A DNA stretch of 64,000 nucleotides from Spirochaetaceae bacterium (GCA_011524535.1 WTKD01000014.1:122038-186037); one strand, 5' to 3'. Shown: positions 16,457-25,964, numbered from the stretch's first letter. Made by a program: numbers and translations. The notes: a model not told the origin generated them from the sequence alone.

Positions 16457-18052
16457 ATGATAATCATCATCGATAATTTTGATTCATTTACCCACAACAT
16501 TTTTCAGTATGTTCGAGAATTTAGCGAAGAGCCCTGTTCTGTATTTCGCAATAATCAATTAAGCGTTGATGAAGTTCTAGCCTTAAACCCATCGTTGATT
16601 ATTCTCTCGCCTGGTCCAGGAAGGCCCGAAGATGGTGGTATATCATTGAAATTGGTCAAACGAGTCGCTGGGAAAATACCACTGTTCGGGGTCTGTCTCG
16701 GCCATCAAATCATTGCAGCTGCCTTTGGCGCCTCGATTACCCTTGCGGAAACCGTTATGCACGGTAAGACAGACACCATCTCCGTCGATCGATCGGGTCT
16801 GTTCTGTAATAGTCCAAAGACATTTTCTGTAATGCGCTATCATTCACTCTTAGTGGACGAATCGACCCTTTCTTCGGAATTTATTATCAGTGCTCGGAGC
16901 AGTTCCAACGAAATCATGGGAATACGCCACAAACAATCCGATCAAGATGGGTTTGCCTTCATTGAAGGGGTACAATTTCATCCGGAATCTATTGCAACCG
17001 AGGAAGGCAAGCGAATGATCGCAAATCTATTTGATTATAGACGTGAATCATTTCGATCTGAAAGGCTCCTTGGAACTCTGATGGAAAAAAAAGAACCAAA
17101 TACCGAAGATGTCCGCCGATTTATTGAAGATTTAACCAAGGGGATTGTACAACCTACCCTGGCTGCGGCGATTATCGGGGCCTTTGGTCAGATGCCAAGC
17201 GCAGCAACCATCGCTGCGGCGGCTACCATACTTCGAAAAAAAGCTCCTCGAATATATTCCGATACACCGATCCTAGATACCTGTGGAACAGGAGGAGACG
17301 GAGCCCATACATTCAATATTTCATCGCTCGTCGCCTTGCTTTGTAGCGCCTGCGGAGCAAAGGTTGCCAAACACGGTAACCGTGCGGTTAGTTCTTCTTC
17401 GGGGAGCGCCGACCTCTATGAATCATTGTCCATCCCCATCGATCTTTCTGTCGAAAATGCAACTCGCTGTCTCGCCGAAACGGGTTTTTGCTTTTTATTT
17501 GCCCCACGATACCATGGTGGACTCCGATTTGCAGGTCCCATACGTGCGGCTATGGGTGTGAAAACAATTTTTAATATTTTGGGACCTCTTTGCAGCCCAG
17601 CCCAAGCAGAACACCAGCTGATCGGAGTTTACGACGATGCATTGAGACCCATTGTTGCTAAAGCCGCATTATTGCTTGGTGTTAAACGGGTCCTCGTCGT
17701 TCATTCTGGCATCGATGAAATATCGGTATCTCGCCCAACCAAGGCGAGCCTTGGAGAAAACGAAAGCATCAAGGAACTCACCATCGATCCGCGTGATATG
17801 GGCATCTCATTCTACGATGATTCAGCATTGGTCGCAGAAACAGCCCAGGATATTACTGAACAACCACGCCTTTTCTTGAACGGTGATGAATGCAACCCCG
17901 CTTTACGCGATGCGGTGCTGATAAATACAGCCGCTGCCTTGTTTGTGGGCGAATTATGCCCGAGTATATCTGAAGGGTTTTCTCTCGCTCGCAGGACCTA
18001 TGAACAAAACAAGCAATCAAAGCTCTTGCAGACCTTGCAGACATGGAGCTAG
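16457..18052 (+). CDS. trpGD: Fused anthranilate synthase component II and anthranilate phosphoribosyltransferase
   Basis: Bifunctional protein of 531 residues. Residues 1 to about 195 are a class I glutamine amidotransferase: SPGPGRPEDGG, the nucleophile Cys80 in FGVCLGHQ, and His175/Glu177 in GVQFHPES, which supplies ammonia to TrpE. Residues from about 205 are TrpD: DTCGTGGDGAHTFNIS, KHGNRAVSSSSGSAD and FAPRYHGGLRFAGPIR, which binds PRPP and anthranilate and makes phosphoribosylanthranilate. The GAGG upstream of the ATG is well placed. TrpG-TrpD fusion is known from enterobacteria and some other lineages. Confidence 0.95.
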   Translation: MIIIIDNFDSFTHNIFQYVREFSEEPCSVFRNNQLSVDEVLALNPSLIILSPGPGRPEDGGISLKLVKRVAGKIPLFGVCLGHQIIAAAFGASITLAETVMHGKTDTISVDRSGLFCNSPKTFSVMRYHSLLVDESTLSSEFIISARSSSNEIMGIRHKQSDQDGFAFIEGVQFHPESIATEEGKRMIANLFDYRRESFRSERLLGTLMEKKEPNTEDVRRFIEDLTKGIVQPTLAAAIIGAFGQMPSAATIAAAATILRKKAPRIYSDTPILDTCGTGGDGAHTFNISSLVALLCSACGAKVAKHGNRAVSSSSGSADLYESLSIPIDLSVENATRCLAETGFCFLFAPRYHGGLRFAGPIRAAMGVKTIFNILGPLCSPAQAEHQLIGVYDDALRPIVAKAALLLGVKRVLVVHSGIDEISVSRPTKASLGENESIKELTIDPRDMGISFYDDSALVAETAQDITEQPRLFLNGDECNPALRDAVLINTAAALFVGELCPSISEGFSLARRTYEQNKQSKLLQTLQTWS

Positions 18053-18066
18053 ATTCAAGAACATAG

Positions 18067-18252
18067 CTCACTGCAAAAATATATCAACTTGAACAATCAG
18101 GAACGCTCATCATCGAAACTGGCGATGAATTCTCTGCTGTGTCTTTCTTATTTCACTCGCACATGTACGGAGAAACACCGGCTTGCTATGAATTTTTGAA
18201 CGACTATAATACATTCTATAAGAACTCATCAGCATCAAGAAAGCTCTACTAG
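18067..18252 (+). pseudogene. Open coding-like fragment between trpGD and trpCF
   Basis: A 61-codon stretch without a start codon that reads like protein: YQLEQSGTLIIETGDEF, then VSFLFHSHMYGETPACYEF and YNTFYKNSSASRKLY before a TAG. The composition looks like a globular domain end, but I do not recognise the family. An in-frame stop lies just upstream at 18064-18066, inside the space after trpGD. Most likely the tail of a decayed gene; chance open reading is the alternative. Confidence 0.3.
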
Positions 18253-18543
18253 GATTTCAACCTTTATTTGCCTGCTTATCACTATAATAATAACCGAATA
18301 GAAAACAATAATAGTGACCGAATAGGCTAATTTCTAAAAAATCGGCTCTGAATGCGGAACCCCGTGTTTTTATCCCTCCTATGTTCCTAACAGATTTATT
18401 ATAGAAAAATTCTGCGATCACGTGATTCTCTTCAATCTCATTCGACTATATGCATGCCTCGTTTCTACTTCTCAAAATGTCTATTTAATAGATGTGCAAC
18501 AAACAACCGTGCACCGAGATGTGAATTTGCATACAATATATGC
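18253..18543. other. Spacer upstream of trpCF
   Basis: AT-rich non-coding DNA. It contains an imperfect direct repeat at 18284-18325 (aataataaccgaatag and aataatagtgaccgaatag). It might hold a separate promoter for trpCF, because the gap to trpGD is about 490 bp, but no strong -35/-10 pair stands out. Confidence 0.35.
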
Positions 18544-20097
18544 ATGCATACCGATATTCTAAGAAATATAATCGCAAAAAAGCTCGAATTTCCATCTACC
18601 TACCCCATTCCCACAAAAAGAGAATGTCCCATTACACCATTCTTGCAATATCCAGGTATCATCTGTGAAATAAAACGCAAAAGCCCCTCCAAAGGGGTTA
18701 TTTCTTCCGATTTGGATCCGGTTTCCCAGGCCCAAACATATGTCTCGTCGGGGATACGCTCCATCTCGGTTTTGACCGAAGAACATTATTTTCACGGAAG
18801 CATAGCGGACCTTCTCGCGGTAAAGCGAGCCCACCCAGATTGTGCCGTATTGCAAAAAGATTTTATTCTTTCACAACGAGATGTGGAAACCGCTTACCTC
18901 ATTGGGGCTGATGCCATTTTACTGATCGCTTCAATCCTTGATCCAGAAAGCATGGAGCAGTTGATAAAAAAAGCCAGAGAATACGGGATGCAAACCCTTG
19001 TTGAAGTCCACACGAAAGAAGAAATAGAGGCCATTGCCCCCCTCTCACCCCCCTTGATTGGTATCAATGCCCGAAACCTGAACAATTTCACGGTTGACCC
19101 ACTCTTACCGCTATCTTTACGTTCACTAATCAGCTGGAACGCTCGTTGCGTTTTTGAATCGGGAATACACTCGCAACAAGGACTTCTGTTGGCATTGTAT
19201 GGCGGATTCGATGCCGTGCTTGTAGGGGAATCTGTTGTAAAAAATCCTGAACTTACAGAAGTTCTCGTTAAAACATATAGGCGTCATCGAGAAGAAAGCA
19301 ACGAAACGAATACTGCTCCCTCAGTGCAGAATGAAAAAAAGTTAGAGGATTTTACGCTAAAAAGAACCCCTTCTGCGGATGAAGATTCTCTTTATGGTAA
19401 AAACTCTTGTGTTTTTAACTCTTCTTTTTGGCAAACAATAGCCAAAAGAATAGCAAACAATAAGGAAGAAGGGCTCCCACTTGTGAAAATTTGCGGCATA
19501 TGTTCGAGAGAGGACGCATTGCGCGCGCTCGAATTGGGGGCAGACATGCTGGGGTTTATCCTCGCCGAATCGAAGCGTAGGGTTGATCCGGCTTTTATCG
19601 CATCCCTTGCAGACCTCAATATAATAAAAATTGGTGTTATAGAACTTAAAAACCCCGCTAGAGGGACCCCTCCACGTATTCCACAAGAGATTCGATCCCT
19701 TCTAAGCTCAAATATGCTCGATGCCTTGCAATTGCACGGTGATGAATCTCAAGAAACCGTCACATCGGTGTTCCCCTGCTATAAGGCCCTCAGAATAGGA
19801 AATAAAAACGATATCCTCCACGTAGACCAGCAGGCAACTCCGCGGGTACTCCTAGATGCGTATAGCCCAAAGGCTCGAGGAGGGACCGGGCTACGCATCT
19901 CCGATGAACTTTTGTCATCGCTACCTTCTGAATTCCCCCTTTGGCTGGCTGGCGGCCTTTCGCCAAACAATGTAGAAGAAATTGTGCGGAAATATCGCCC
20001 AGAATGCATAGATATATCGAGTGGACTGGAAATAAGTCCTAGGGAGAAATCTCACGAAAAAATGAAGCTCTTTTTTTCCTCCTTGAGGCGTTGTTGA
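18544..20097 (+). CDS. trpCF: Fused indole-3-glycerol-phosphate synthase and phosphoribosylanthranilate isomerase
   Basis: Bifunctional 517-residue protein with two TIM barrels. TrpC part (to about residue 245): CEIKRKSPSKGVIS with the catalytic Lys, QKDFILSQRDVETA, VEVHTKEE, GINARNLNNF and VLVGESVV. A linker of about 65 polar residues (HREESNETNTAPS onwards) is unlikely to be folded. TrpF part (from about 315): LVKICGICSREDAL with the catalytic Cys, ALQLHGDES, LLDAYSPKARGGTG and LAGGLSPNNV. I start at the ATG at 18544; a longer frame from 18454 adds 30 residues unlike any TrpC N-terminus. No clear Shine-Dalgarno. TrpC-TrpF fusion exists in enterobacteria; the order here catalyses the isomerase step first, synthase second. 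Confidence 0.94.
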   Translation: MHTDILRNIIAKKLEFPSTYPIPTKRECPITPFLQYPGIICEIKRKSPSKGVISSDLDPVSQAQTYVSSGIRSISVLTEEHYFHGSIADLLAVKRAHPDCAVLQKDFILSQRDVETAYLIGADAILLIASILDPESMEQLIKKAREYGMQTLVEVHTKEEIEAIAPLSPPLIGINARNLNNFTVDPLLPLSLRSLISWNARCVFESGIHSQQGLLLALYGGFDAVLVGESVVKNPELTEVLVKTYRRHREESNETNTAPSVQNEKKLEDFTLKRTPSADEDSLYGKNSCVFNSSFWQTIAKRIANNKEEGLPLVKICGICSREDALRALELGADMLGFILAESKRRVDPAFIASLADLNIIKIGVIELKNPARGTPPRIPQEIRSLLSSNMLDALQLHGDESQETVTSVFPCYKALRIGNKNDILHVDQQATPRVLLDAYSPKARGGTGLRISDELLSSLPSEFPLWLAGGLSPNNVEEIVRKYRPECIDISSGLEISPREKSHEKMKLFFSSLRRC

Positions 20098-20403
20098 TTA
20101 TAGTGGGGTAACTATATGCCTCAAGAAACAGATCCATGGCTATTGGATTTTTCTATGATTACTTCTGACTAGATTCCGTGTCTCGATCGGCTACACATGC
20201 AGTCAGAATAAAAAGCCGAAAAAACAGTATATTCCATTCCTTCTTAAATCCATCTCTTTCTCTGGAAGCATAAAAAAGCTTTTCGATAAGTCCCAATTGA
20301 AATATCTTGTAAACATTCAAGACATCTATGGTTTTTCTTGACCGATGATCAGTAAAAATCCTATCTATACCCCATGTAAGGCAAATTGATATACTTCTAT
20401 AAC
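20098..20403. other. 306-bp spacer between trpCF and trpB
   Basis: No supported gene. An 85-codon minus-strand frame (20159-20416) runs through it into the trpB start and has no family features. Such a wide gap inside a tryptophan gene run suggests separate transcription of trpBA or remnants of lost sequence. Confidence 0.35.
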
Positions 20404-21738
20404 ATGACGGATTCAAATCGTATACCTCATACAGGGTATTTTGATCGTTTTGGTGGGCGATACAGCCCCGAAGTGCTCATTCCTGCCCTAGACACTCTCG
20501 CACAAGCCTTCGAAGAAGCAAGAAATGATCCTGCTTTTTGGCAGGAATTCAACAGACATGCCCTAGAATACATAGGAAGACCCACTCCCCTTCTCCATGC
20601 CCAACGCGCCAGTGAAAGTCTGGGCGGAGCCCAAATATATATAAAACTGGAGGGTCTTGCAAATACAGGAGCGCATAAAATAAACAACGCCCTCGGTCAA
20701 ATTTTGCTTGCAAAACGTTTGAAAAAATCACGCATCATCGCGGAAACCGGAGCGGGGCAGCATGGAGCAGCTACAGCCGCTATGTGTGCTCGGTTTGGTA
20801 TTCCCTGTCGAGTATATATGGGAAGAACCGATTGGCGCAGACAATATCCCAACGTCTATTACATGGAACGCTTTGGAGCAGAAGTTGTTCCCGTTGACAG
20901 CGGAAGCAAGACCTTGAAAGACGCCGTAAACGAAGCCCTCAGGGATTGGGCAGAATCGTTCCTCGACACCCACTACATAATAGGCTCTGCGCTTGGTCCT
21001 CATCCTTTTCCTACTATGGTTAGAGAATTTCAATCTATCATTGGAAGAGAGCTTATTGATCAACTCGCAACCAAAAATATTGCACCCAGTCATATTATCG
21101 CATCGGTGGGTGGTGGTTCGAATGCATTAGGGATTTTTTATCCCTATCTCCACGGACTCGCACAAGAAACGCTAGATTCTTCTTTGCAAAACGCGAAACT
21201 AGAAAAATATCTACAATCGGTCGAACATCCTTTATTGTTGGGGGTGGAAGCTGGAGGCAATGAGACGGGGCATGCATCTCGTATGAATGGCCGAGCAACG
21301 GAAGGTATCGTGCAAGGCTACAAGTCTTTCTTTTTAAGCGATGAAAACGGGCAATTGCTTCCAACACATTCGATTGCAGCCGGTCTCGATTATCCCGGTA
21401 TTGGTCCTGAACTGGCGTCCTGGGGCGACGTAGGTAAGGTTATGTTCGATTCTGCAACCGATGAAGAAACCCTCGAGGCGCTTGATTTCTTTGCCCAACG
21501 AGAGGGGCTGGTCTTTGCATTGGAATCGGCACATGCAGCCGCGGCGGCAATAAAAATTGCACCAACACTCGATACACACCAATCGATCGTTATACACATG
21601 TCTGGGCGTGGGGATAAAGACCTCTTTATCGCAGCAGCTCACCTTCAGCCCGAGCCTTGGGCTGAATTTCTGAGGCGTGAACTAGATGATCTTGAACCTC
21701 ATAATAAGCACAGCGCTGTACCGGGGGACAGTGAGTAA
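20404..21738 (+). CDS. trpB: Tryptophan synthase beta chain
   Basis: PLP enzyme that condenses indole with serine. The Schiff-base Lys92 is in NTGAHKINNALGQ; the substrate loop AETGAGQHGAATA and the phosphate-binding SVGGGSNALGIF follow, then VEAGGNETGHASR and HMSGRGDKDLF near the C-terminus. The segment before the lysine reads KLEGLANTGAHK where most TrpB proteins have KREDLNHTGAHK, a divergent variant of that loop. Start chosen at the ATG at 20404 because MTDSNRIPHTGYFDRFGGRY is the normal N-terminus; no clear Shine-Dalgarno. 444 residues is somewhat above the usual 400. Confidence 0.95.
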   Translation: MTDSNRIPHTGYFDRFGGRYSPEVLIPALDTLAQAFEEARNDPAFWQEFNRHALEYIGRPTPLLHAQRASESLGGAQIYIKLEGLANTGAHKINNALGQILLAKRLKKSRIIAETGAGQHGAATAAMCARFGIPCRVYMGRTDWRRQYPNVYYMERFGAEVVPVDSGSKTLKDAVNEALRDWAESFLDTHYIIGSALGPHPFPTMVREFQSIIGRELIDQLATKNIAPSHIIASVGGGSNALGIFYPYLHGLAQETLDSSLQNAKLEKYLQSVEHPLLLGVEAGGNETGHASRMNGRATEGIVQGYKSFFLSDENGQLLPTHSIAAGLDYPGIGPELASWGDVGKVMFDSATDEETLEALDFFAQREGLVFALESAHAAAAAIKIAPTLDTHQSIVIHMSGRGDKDLFIAAAHLQPEPWAEFLRRELDDLEPHNKHSAVPGDSE

Positions 21739-21746
21739 AAAACTCT

Positions 21747-22487
21747 ATGCAAAATAATAGAATTATGGCCCATTGCGTTTCGCATTTCCCCGATAAAGAC
21801 GGATATCTACGTATCGTAGAGGCATTGGTCAATGGCGGTGTATCGTATATCGAAGTACAATTTCCATTTTCGGACCCTTCCGCCGACGGTGTCCCAATTC
21901 AAGAAGCTTGCAATCAAGCCATTTTGAATGGAAAATTTAGTATAGAAGAGGGGTTTGACTGTCTCCGAGAAATCAGCGAGCGATATCCCGTTCCTATATT
22001 CCTTATGACATATGCCAACCTTGCGTTTCGCTATGGAATCAAAGCCTTCATCAAGTCCTGCAAGGCATGCAAAATCGCTGGCGTAATTATCCCCGACCTT
22101 CCATACGATGCAAACGAAGACCTCCTTCGTATAGGGAATGAACAAGGGGTTCCTATGATCCCTGTTGTGACTATTTCTACTCCATTAGAGCGAATGCATT
22201 TTTACGAAGGTTGCGACTGCGTATATGTGTCTTTGCGCAGCGGTATTACCGGAAAACAGACTATAATAAGCAGTCAAATCCTTAATCGATTACATGAAAT
22301 TCGTGATTTCTTTCCCGCTATAATAGGGGGCTTTGGTATTCAAACCTCGGAACAAGTACAAACGATTGCGCCTCACGTAGACATTGTCGTTGTCGGCACA
22401 GCTATTCTGAAATCCTTCGAACAAGCTCCCACAGAAAACAAATTTGCAGTACTACAATCTTTTGTGTCTTCATTGGTGCATGCATAG
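21747..22487 (+). CDS. trpA: Tryptophan synthase alpha chain
   Basis: Cleaves indole-3-glycerol phosphate and channels indole to TrpB. The catalytic pair is visible as Glu in YIEVQFPFSDPSADG and the Asp of SADG. VVTISTPLERM and IIGGFGIQTSEQV are the phosphate-binding segments. At 246 residues it is shorter than the 265-residue average, mainly at the N-terminus, which begins directly at the first barrel strand. The gene starts eight bases after the trpB stop, so the two subunits are coupled. It ends 30 bp from the convergent methionine gene. Confidence 0.94.
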   Translation: MQNNRIMAHCVSHFPDKDGYLRIVEALVNGGVSYIEVQFPFSDPSADGVPIQEACNQAILNGKFSIEEGFDCLREISERYPVPIFLMTYANLAFRYGIKAFIKSCKACKIAGVIIPDLPYDANEDLLRIGNEQGVPMIPVVTISTPLERMHFYEGCDCVYVSLRSGITGKQTIISSQILNRLHEIRDFFPAIIGGFGIQTSEQVQTIAPHVDIVVVGTAILKSFEQAPTENKFAVLQSFVSSLVHA

Positions 22488-22517
22488 GCTCTCCCCATTA
22501 TCCATAGCAAGAATTTT

Positions 22518-24614
22518 TTAATGAGATTCATAACAGGGCGCAAAAAACATAACTTCAGGTGGACATAATTCCAAAAAACGATGAATTGGTATCTTTTCTG
22601 TGAACAAAAACCACCATTCTTCAAAGCGTTCTTGTCTCGTATAAGGAAGAATCTCATGAGGAATAGCCTGTGTACTCCGCACAAACCATTGATAGGGTAA
22701 GGATGATGCTTCGCATGGAACGGTCGGAATTTCACTTGCGGGAACTCCGAAACTGCTCCTGGATCTGTTAACAAGTACATCAACAAGATCGGACAATGCC
22801 GCATTGGCTGCAGGTTCGACGCCGGTTCCTGTCCCTTGCAAAAATAGGTCTCCGACCGCATCGGAAATACAGTGCAGCGCATTGTGTGCATTATCAACCT
22901 GTGCGAATCGACCAGAACGTCGGTGCAAAGAAGGCCCAACCCATGCTGTCACTCGATCTCCCTCGTCGCGGGCATGCCCAGACAATTGTATCCGGTACCC
23001 ATATCTTTCAGCAAAAACTATATCATGGTAATTTACCTTCTCAATACCATAAATGGGCATTGAATCGATGAGATAATTTTTGCCAAATCCGATACAGGAC
23101 AATACATTCAGTTTGAATGCGGTATCATATCCAGAAACATAACGTCTCCCAAAGAGTGAATTGGTGTCCGTGTCGTTTCTCTTCTGAAGCAGCTCCGTAA
23201 CGCTGCTTTTTTCCAAACCGATGGTGTCTAGTATCATATTGCTTGGTGCACTGAGCAAGGCCCTGATTTCATTAATATGATCCGAAGCAAGAGCTTCTCG
23301 AATGGTTTTCAATACGGGAATTCCACTACCAACAATCGATTCAAAAGCAAAGGATGTTTGTAATGATTCGGCATGTTGTATGATCGAAAGTCCATGTTCG
23401 GCTAGGATGCGTGCATTGGTCGCTATAACGGATTTCCCGTGTTCCAAAGCGGTTTCGACAAGTTTCCGCCCCTTCTTCGCATCTCCATGTGCCTCTACTA
23501 TTATATCTATGTCTTCACGGACAACCAGTTCTTCATCGGAATGCAACTGCCCGGTCTTTTCTGAGCTTTGATGCGCCGGTTCACTGCTCTTCGTCACGGT
23601 AGTCATGTGGATATACGATCCTGTTTTTGTTTCTATCACATCCCTCCGCTTGTAGAATTGTTCGACGATCGCATGTGCTCGCTCGGTTTTCCCAACAATC
23701 CCAACGACCACCCGCCGCGTCCCATTCATCCGCTTTTTGAATTCATTGACGCATATATGGAGCCAATTGCTATGCAAAAGGGTCGCGTACGAACGCCATC
23801 GATGTAATAATTCTCCGTGTTGTTCTGCGTTGAAATAATTTGAGGGTTTTTCTATATCTGTTCCCTTTTCAACATCTCGAGCATATTCATTTCCGAGGGT
23901 TTCTGCTTCGTATTCGAGGTGGTTGAACAAGAAAAAATGGGGTTTTTTTGTATTTTGCACCGCGTATAACCCCGATTCTTTCGATTCTGATACTATTTGT
24001 AATTCGTCAACAGCGATGACATCATCTCTTTCGATGCCCGTGTGACGAGAAACAGGCACCAAGAAACTGTCATCGAATCCCAAGAACAGAGGATTGCTAG
24101 CTTCTAATGTATGAGAGAATAACCCGAAAGCTTTTTTTTTCAATTTTCTTTTTTGTATATCAAAATATGCATATAGGGCCGCTTGCGCACTCCAACATAC
24201 AAACAAAGTGCACACCCTATGCCTATCCAAAAAAGCAAATAATCCCCGCAATTCTTCCCAATAATCCACTTGTTCATACTCAAGAAGTTCTACTGGAGCT
24301 CCAGTAATTATAACACCGTCTATGGGTATAGATTTTTCCTGGAGCGATTGCCATGTGTGATAAAATGCATTGAGATGTTCTGCTGATACATGGGTCGGGG
24401 TGTATGATTCCATACGAATGAACACCAATTCCACATTCACTACGGTATTTGATAGTACACGAGCAAATTGTGTCTCGGTTTCTATTTTTTTCGGCATGAG
24501 ATTTATCAGGCCAATGCGGAGAACCTCTTGACTCTCTTTTTTTTCAAACACATGGTATCCCTCTTTTTGCAACACCGCAAAGGCCGGATGATCTGCCTTA
24601 AGCATAATTGGCAT
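22518..24614 (-). CDS. Fusion of MetA-type homoserine O-acyltransferase and a degenerate homoserine dehydrogenase
   Basis: A single 698-residue frame. Residues 1-298 are MetA-like: INLMPKKIETETQF, the acyl-accepting Cys140 in FVCWSAQAAL, GLFSHT, VSRHTGI, and His232/Glu234 in FNHLEYEAETL. Glu109 in ITGAPVELLEYE sits where acetyl-CoA-using enzymes have Glu and succinyl-CoA-using ones Gly, so acetylation is more likely. Residues 301-698 follow the homoserine dehydrogenase plan: a Rossmann start (VVVGIVGKTERAHAI) without the G-x-G-x-x-G pattern, FESIVGSGIPVLKTIREAL, ALLSAPSNMIL where the family has GIxNGTxNxIL, GYDTAFKLNVL with Asp497 and Lys501 kept, and GTGTGVEPAANAALSD. The E-x-D-P motif and the ACT domain are missing. 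An intact, separate hom lies at 46679-48010, so this domain may be structural, regulatory or altered in cofactor use. It follows metY by 66 bp on the same strand. Confidence 0.88.
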   Translation of the reverse strand: MPIMLKADHPAFAVLQKEGYHVFEKKESQEVLRIGLINLMPKKIETETQFARVLSNTVVNVELVFIRMESYTPTHVSAEHLNAFYHTWQSLQEKSIPIDGVIITGAPVELLEYEQVDYWEELRGLFAFLDRHRVCTLFVCWSAQAALYAYFDIQKRKLKKKAFGLFSHTLEASNPLFLGFDDSFLVPVSRHTGIERDDVIAVDELQIVSESKESGLYAVQNTKKPHFFLFNHLEYEAETLGNEYARDVEKGTDIEKPSNYFNAEQHGELLHRWRSYATLLHSNWLHICVNEFKKRMNGTRRVVVGIVGKTERAHAIVEQFYKRRDVIETKTGSYIHMTTVTKSSEPAHQSSEKTGQLHSDEELVVREDIDIIVEAHGDAKKGRKLVETALEHGKSVIATNARILAEHGLSIIQHAESLQTSFAFESIVGSGIPVLKTIREALASDHINEIRALLSAPSNMILDTIGLEKSSVTELLQKRNDTDTNSLFGRRYVSGYDTAFKLNVLSCIGFGKNYLIDSMPIYGIEKVNYHDIVFAERYGYRIQLSGHARDEGDRVTAWVGPSLHRRSGRFAQVDNAHNALHCISDAVGDLFLQGTGTGVEPAANAALSDLVDVLVNRSRSSFGVPASEIPTVPCEASSLPYQWFVRSTQAIPHEILPYTRQERFEEWWFLFTEKIPIHRFLELCPPEVMFFAPCYESH

Positions 24615-24680
24615 CTTCTTTCCCCGATCGATATAAATTGAACGTTACATACCGGAGAGCCCTAGACTCCCCCGATTTTT

Positions 24681-25964
24681 TTAAACTGTCTGCAATACAT
24701 TGTCCAAATCTGCAATAAGATCATCGGCATCTTCGAGACCAACCGATAAACGTACGATGCCCGGCGAAGAAAAAGACTCTTCTTTTTGTTGATCGCTGAG
24801 TTGCGAATGGGTAGTCGTTGCTGGATGAATGATAAGAGAACGAGAATCGCCTATATTCGCCACGTGTGAGAATAATTTCACACCTTGTATGAGTTTTTCT
24901 CCTGCCTCAATACCGCCCTTGAGCTTCACGCTAAACACCGAAGGAACTCCATTAGGGAAATATTTTTTCTGTAACGTTTGTTGATTGGTGTCTTTTCGGT
25001 ATTGCGGGTAATACACCTCTGCAACTTTGGGGTGCTTGTGCAAAAACTCCGCAACCTTTGCCCCATTGTATATGTGTTTTTCAATCCTAAGTGGTAATGT
25101 TTCAATCGCGGTAAGTGTTGTAAAAGCCGAATGCGGAGCCAAGGGGGCCCCCAAGTCACGTAATCCTACCGCAATCGAACGGACTGTGAAGGCGAGCTCT
25201 TTAAAATCGTTTGCAAAGGAAATTCCGTGATAAGACTGATCTGGCTCCACCAATAATGAGAATTTATCATTCTGCGTCCAATCAAATCGTCCAGAATCGA
25301 TGATAATGCCCCCGAGTGTGGTTGAATTTCCGGTTAAAAACTTGGTCAAAGAGGCAAGAACTATATCGGCTCCGTATTCTATCGGACGCAGCAATGATGC
25401 CGTTGGAATAGTGTTATCCACAACGAGAGGAATTCCTGCTTCATGGGCGATGTTTGCAATGCCTTCGATGTCTGCTATGGCTCCAGAAGGGTTCGAATAA
25501 CTCTCGATAAATAGAGCTTTTGTTTTATTTGTAATCCCAGATTTAATCCCTTCTAGGTCATACACCGATCGAAACACCGTGTTCCATCCAAATTGTTTAA
25601 ACGTATGTCCAAATTGATTTATGCTTCCTCCATACAACTCTTTTGCGGCAACGATCTCATCCCCGGCTTGCAAAAGATTCAGCAGCGCCGTCAGCTGAGC
25701 AGCATGTCCCGAAGCGGTCGCAACTGCACCTATACCCCCCTCAAGAACCGCCAAACGTTGCTGGAGAGCCCCTACGGTCGGGTTCATCAAGCGCGTATAA
25801 ATATTGCCAAATTCTCGCAATCCAAACAATCGTTCGGCATGACCCGAATCTTTGAATGAATAAGAAACATTGTGATAGATAGGAACGTGTAAAGATCCTG
25901 TTGCATCTGGAGCTTCTCCAGCATGCACCGCTGATGTGTTAAATTTTTGTTTGTTTTCAGACAT
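24681..25964 (-). CDS. metY: O-acetylhomoserine sulfhydrylase (Cys/Met metabolism PLP enzyme)
   Basis: Replaces the acetyl group of O-acetylhomoserine with sulfide to give homocysteine. The PLP lysine is in ASLTKFLTGNSTTLGG (about residue 207), and the N-terminal VHAGEAPDATGSLHVPIY, the RLMNPTVGALQQRLA block and SIVHPATTTHSQ-like C-terminus (SLIIHPATTTHSQL) are typical of the MetY branch rather than cystathionine gamma-synthase. 427 residues is the normal length. The downstream gene carries an acyltransferase predicted to make its substrate, which supports the MetY call. A 190-nt leader with three hairpins precedes it. Confidence 0.93.
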   Translation of the reverse strand: MSENKQKFNTSAVHAGEAPDATGSLHVPIYHNVSYSFKDSGHAERLFGLREFGNIYTRLMNPTVGALQQRLAVLEGGIGAVATASGHAAQLTALLNLLQAGDEIVAAKELYGGSINQFGHTFKQFGWNTVFRSVYDLEGIKSGITNKTKALFIESYSNPSGAIADIEGIANIAHEAGIPLVVDNTIPTASLLRPIEYGADIVLASLTKFLTGNSTTLGGIIIDSGRFDWTQNDKFSLLVEPDQSYHGISFANDFKELAFTVRSIAVGLRDLGAPLAPHSAFTTLTAIETLPLRIEKHIYNGAKVAEFLHKHPKVAEVYYPQYRKDTNQQTLQKKYFPNGVPSVFSVKLKGGIEAGEKLIQGVKLFSHVANIGDSRSLIIHPATTTHSQLSDQQKEESFSSPGIVRLSVGLEDADDLIADLDNVLQTV

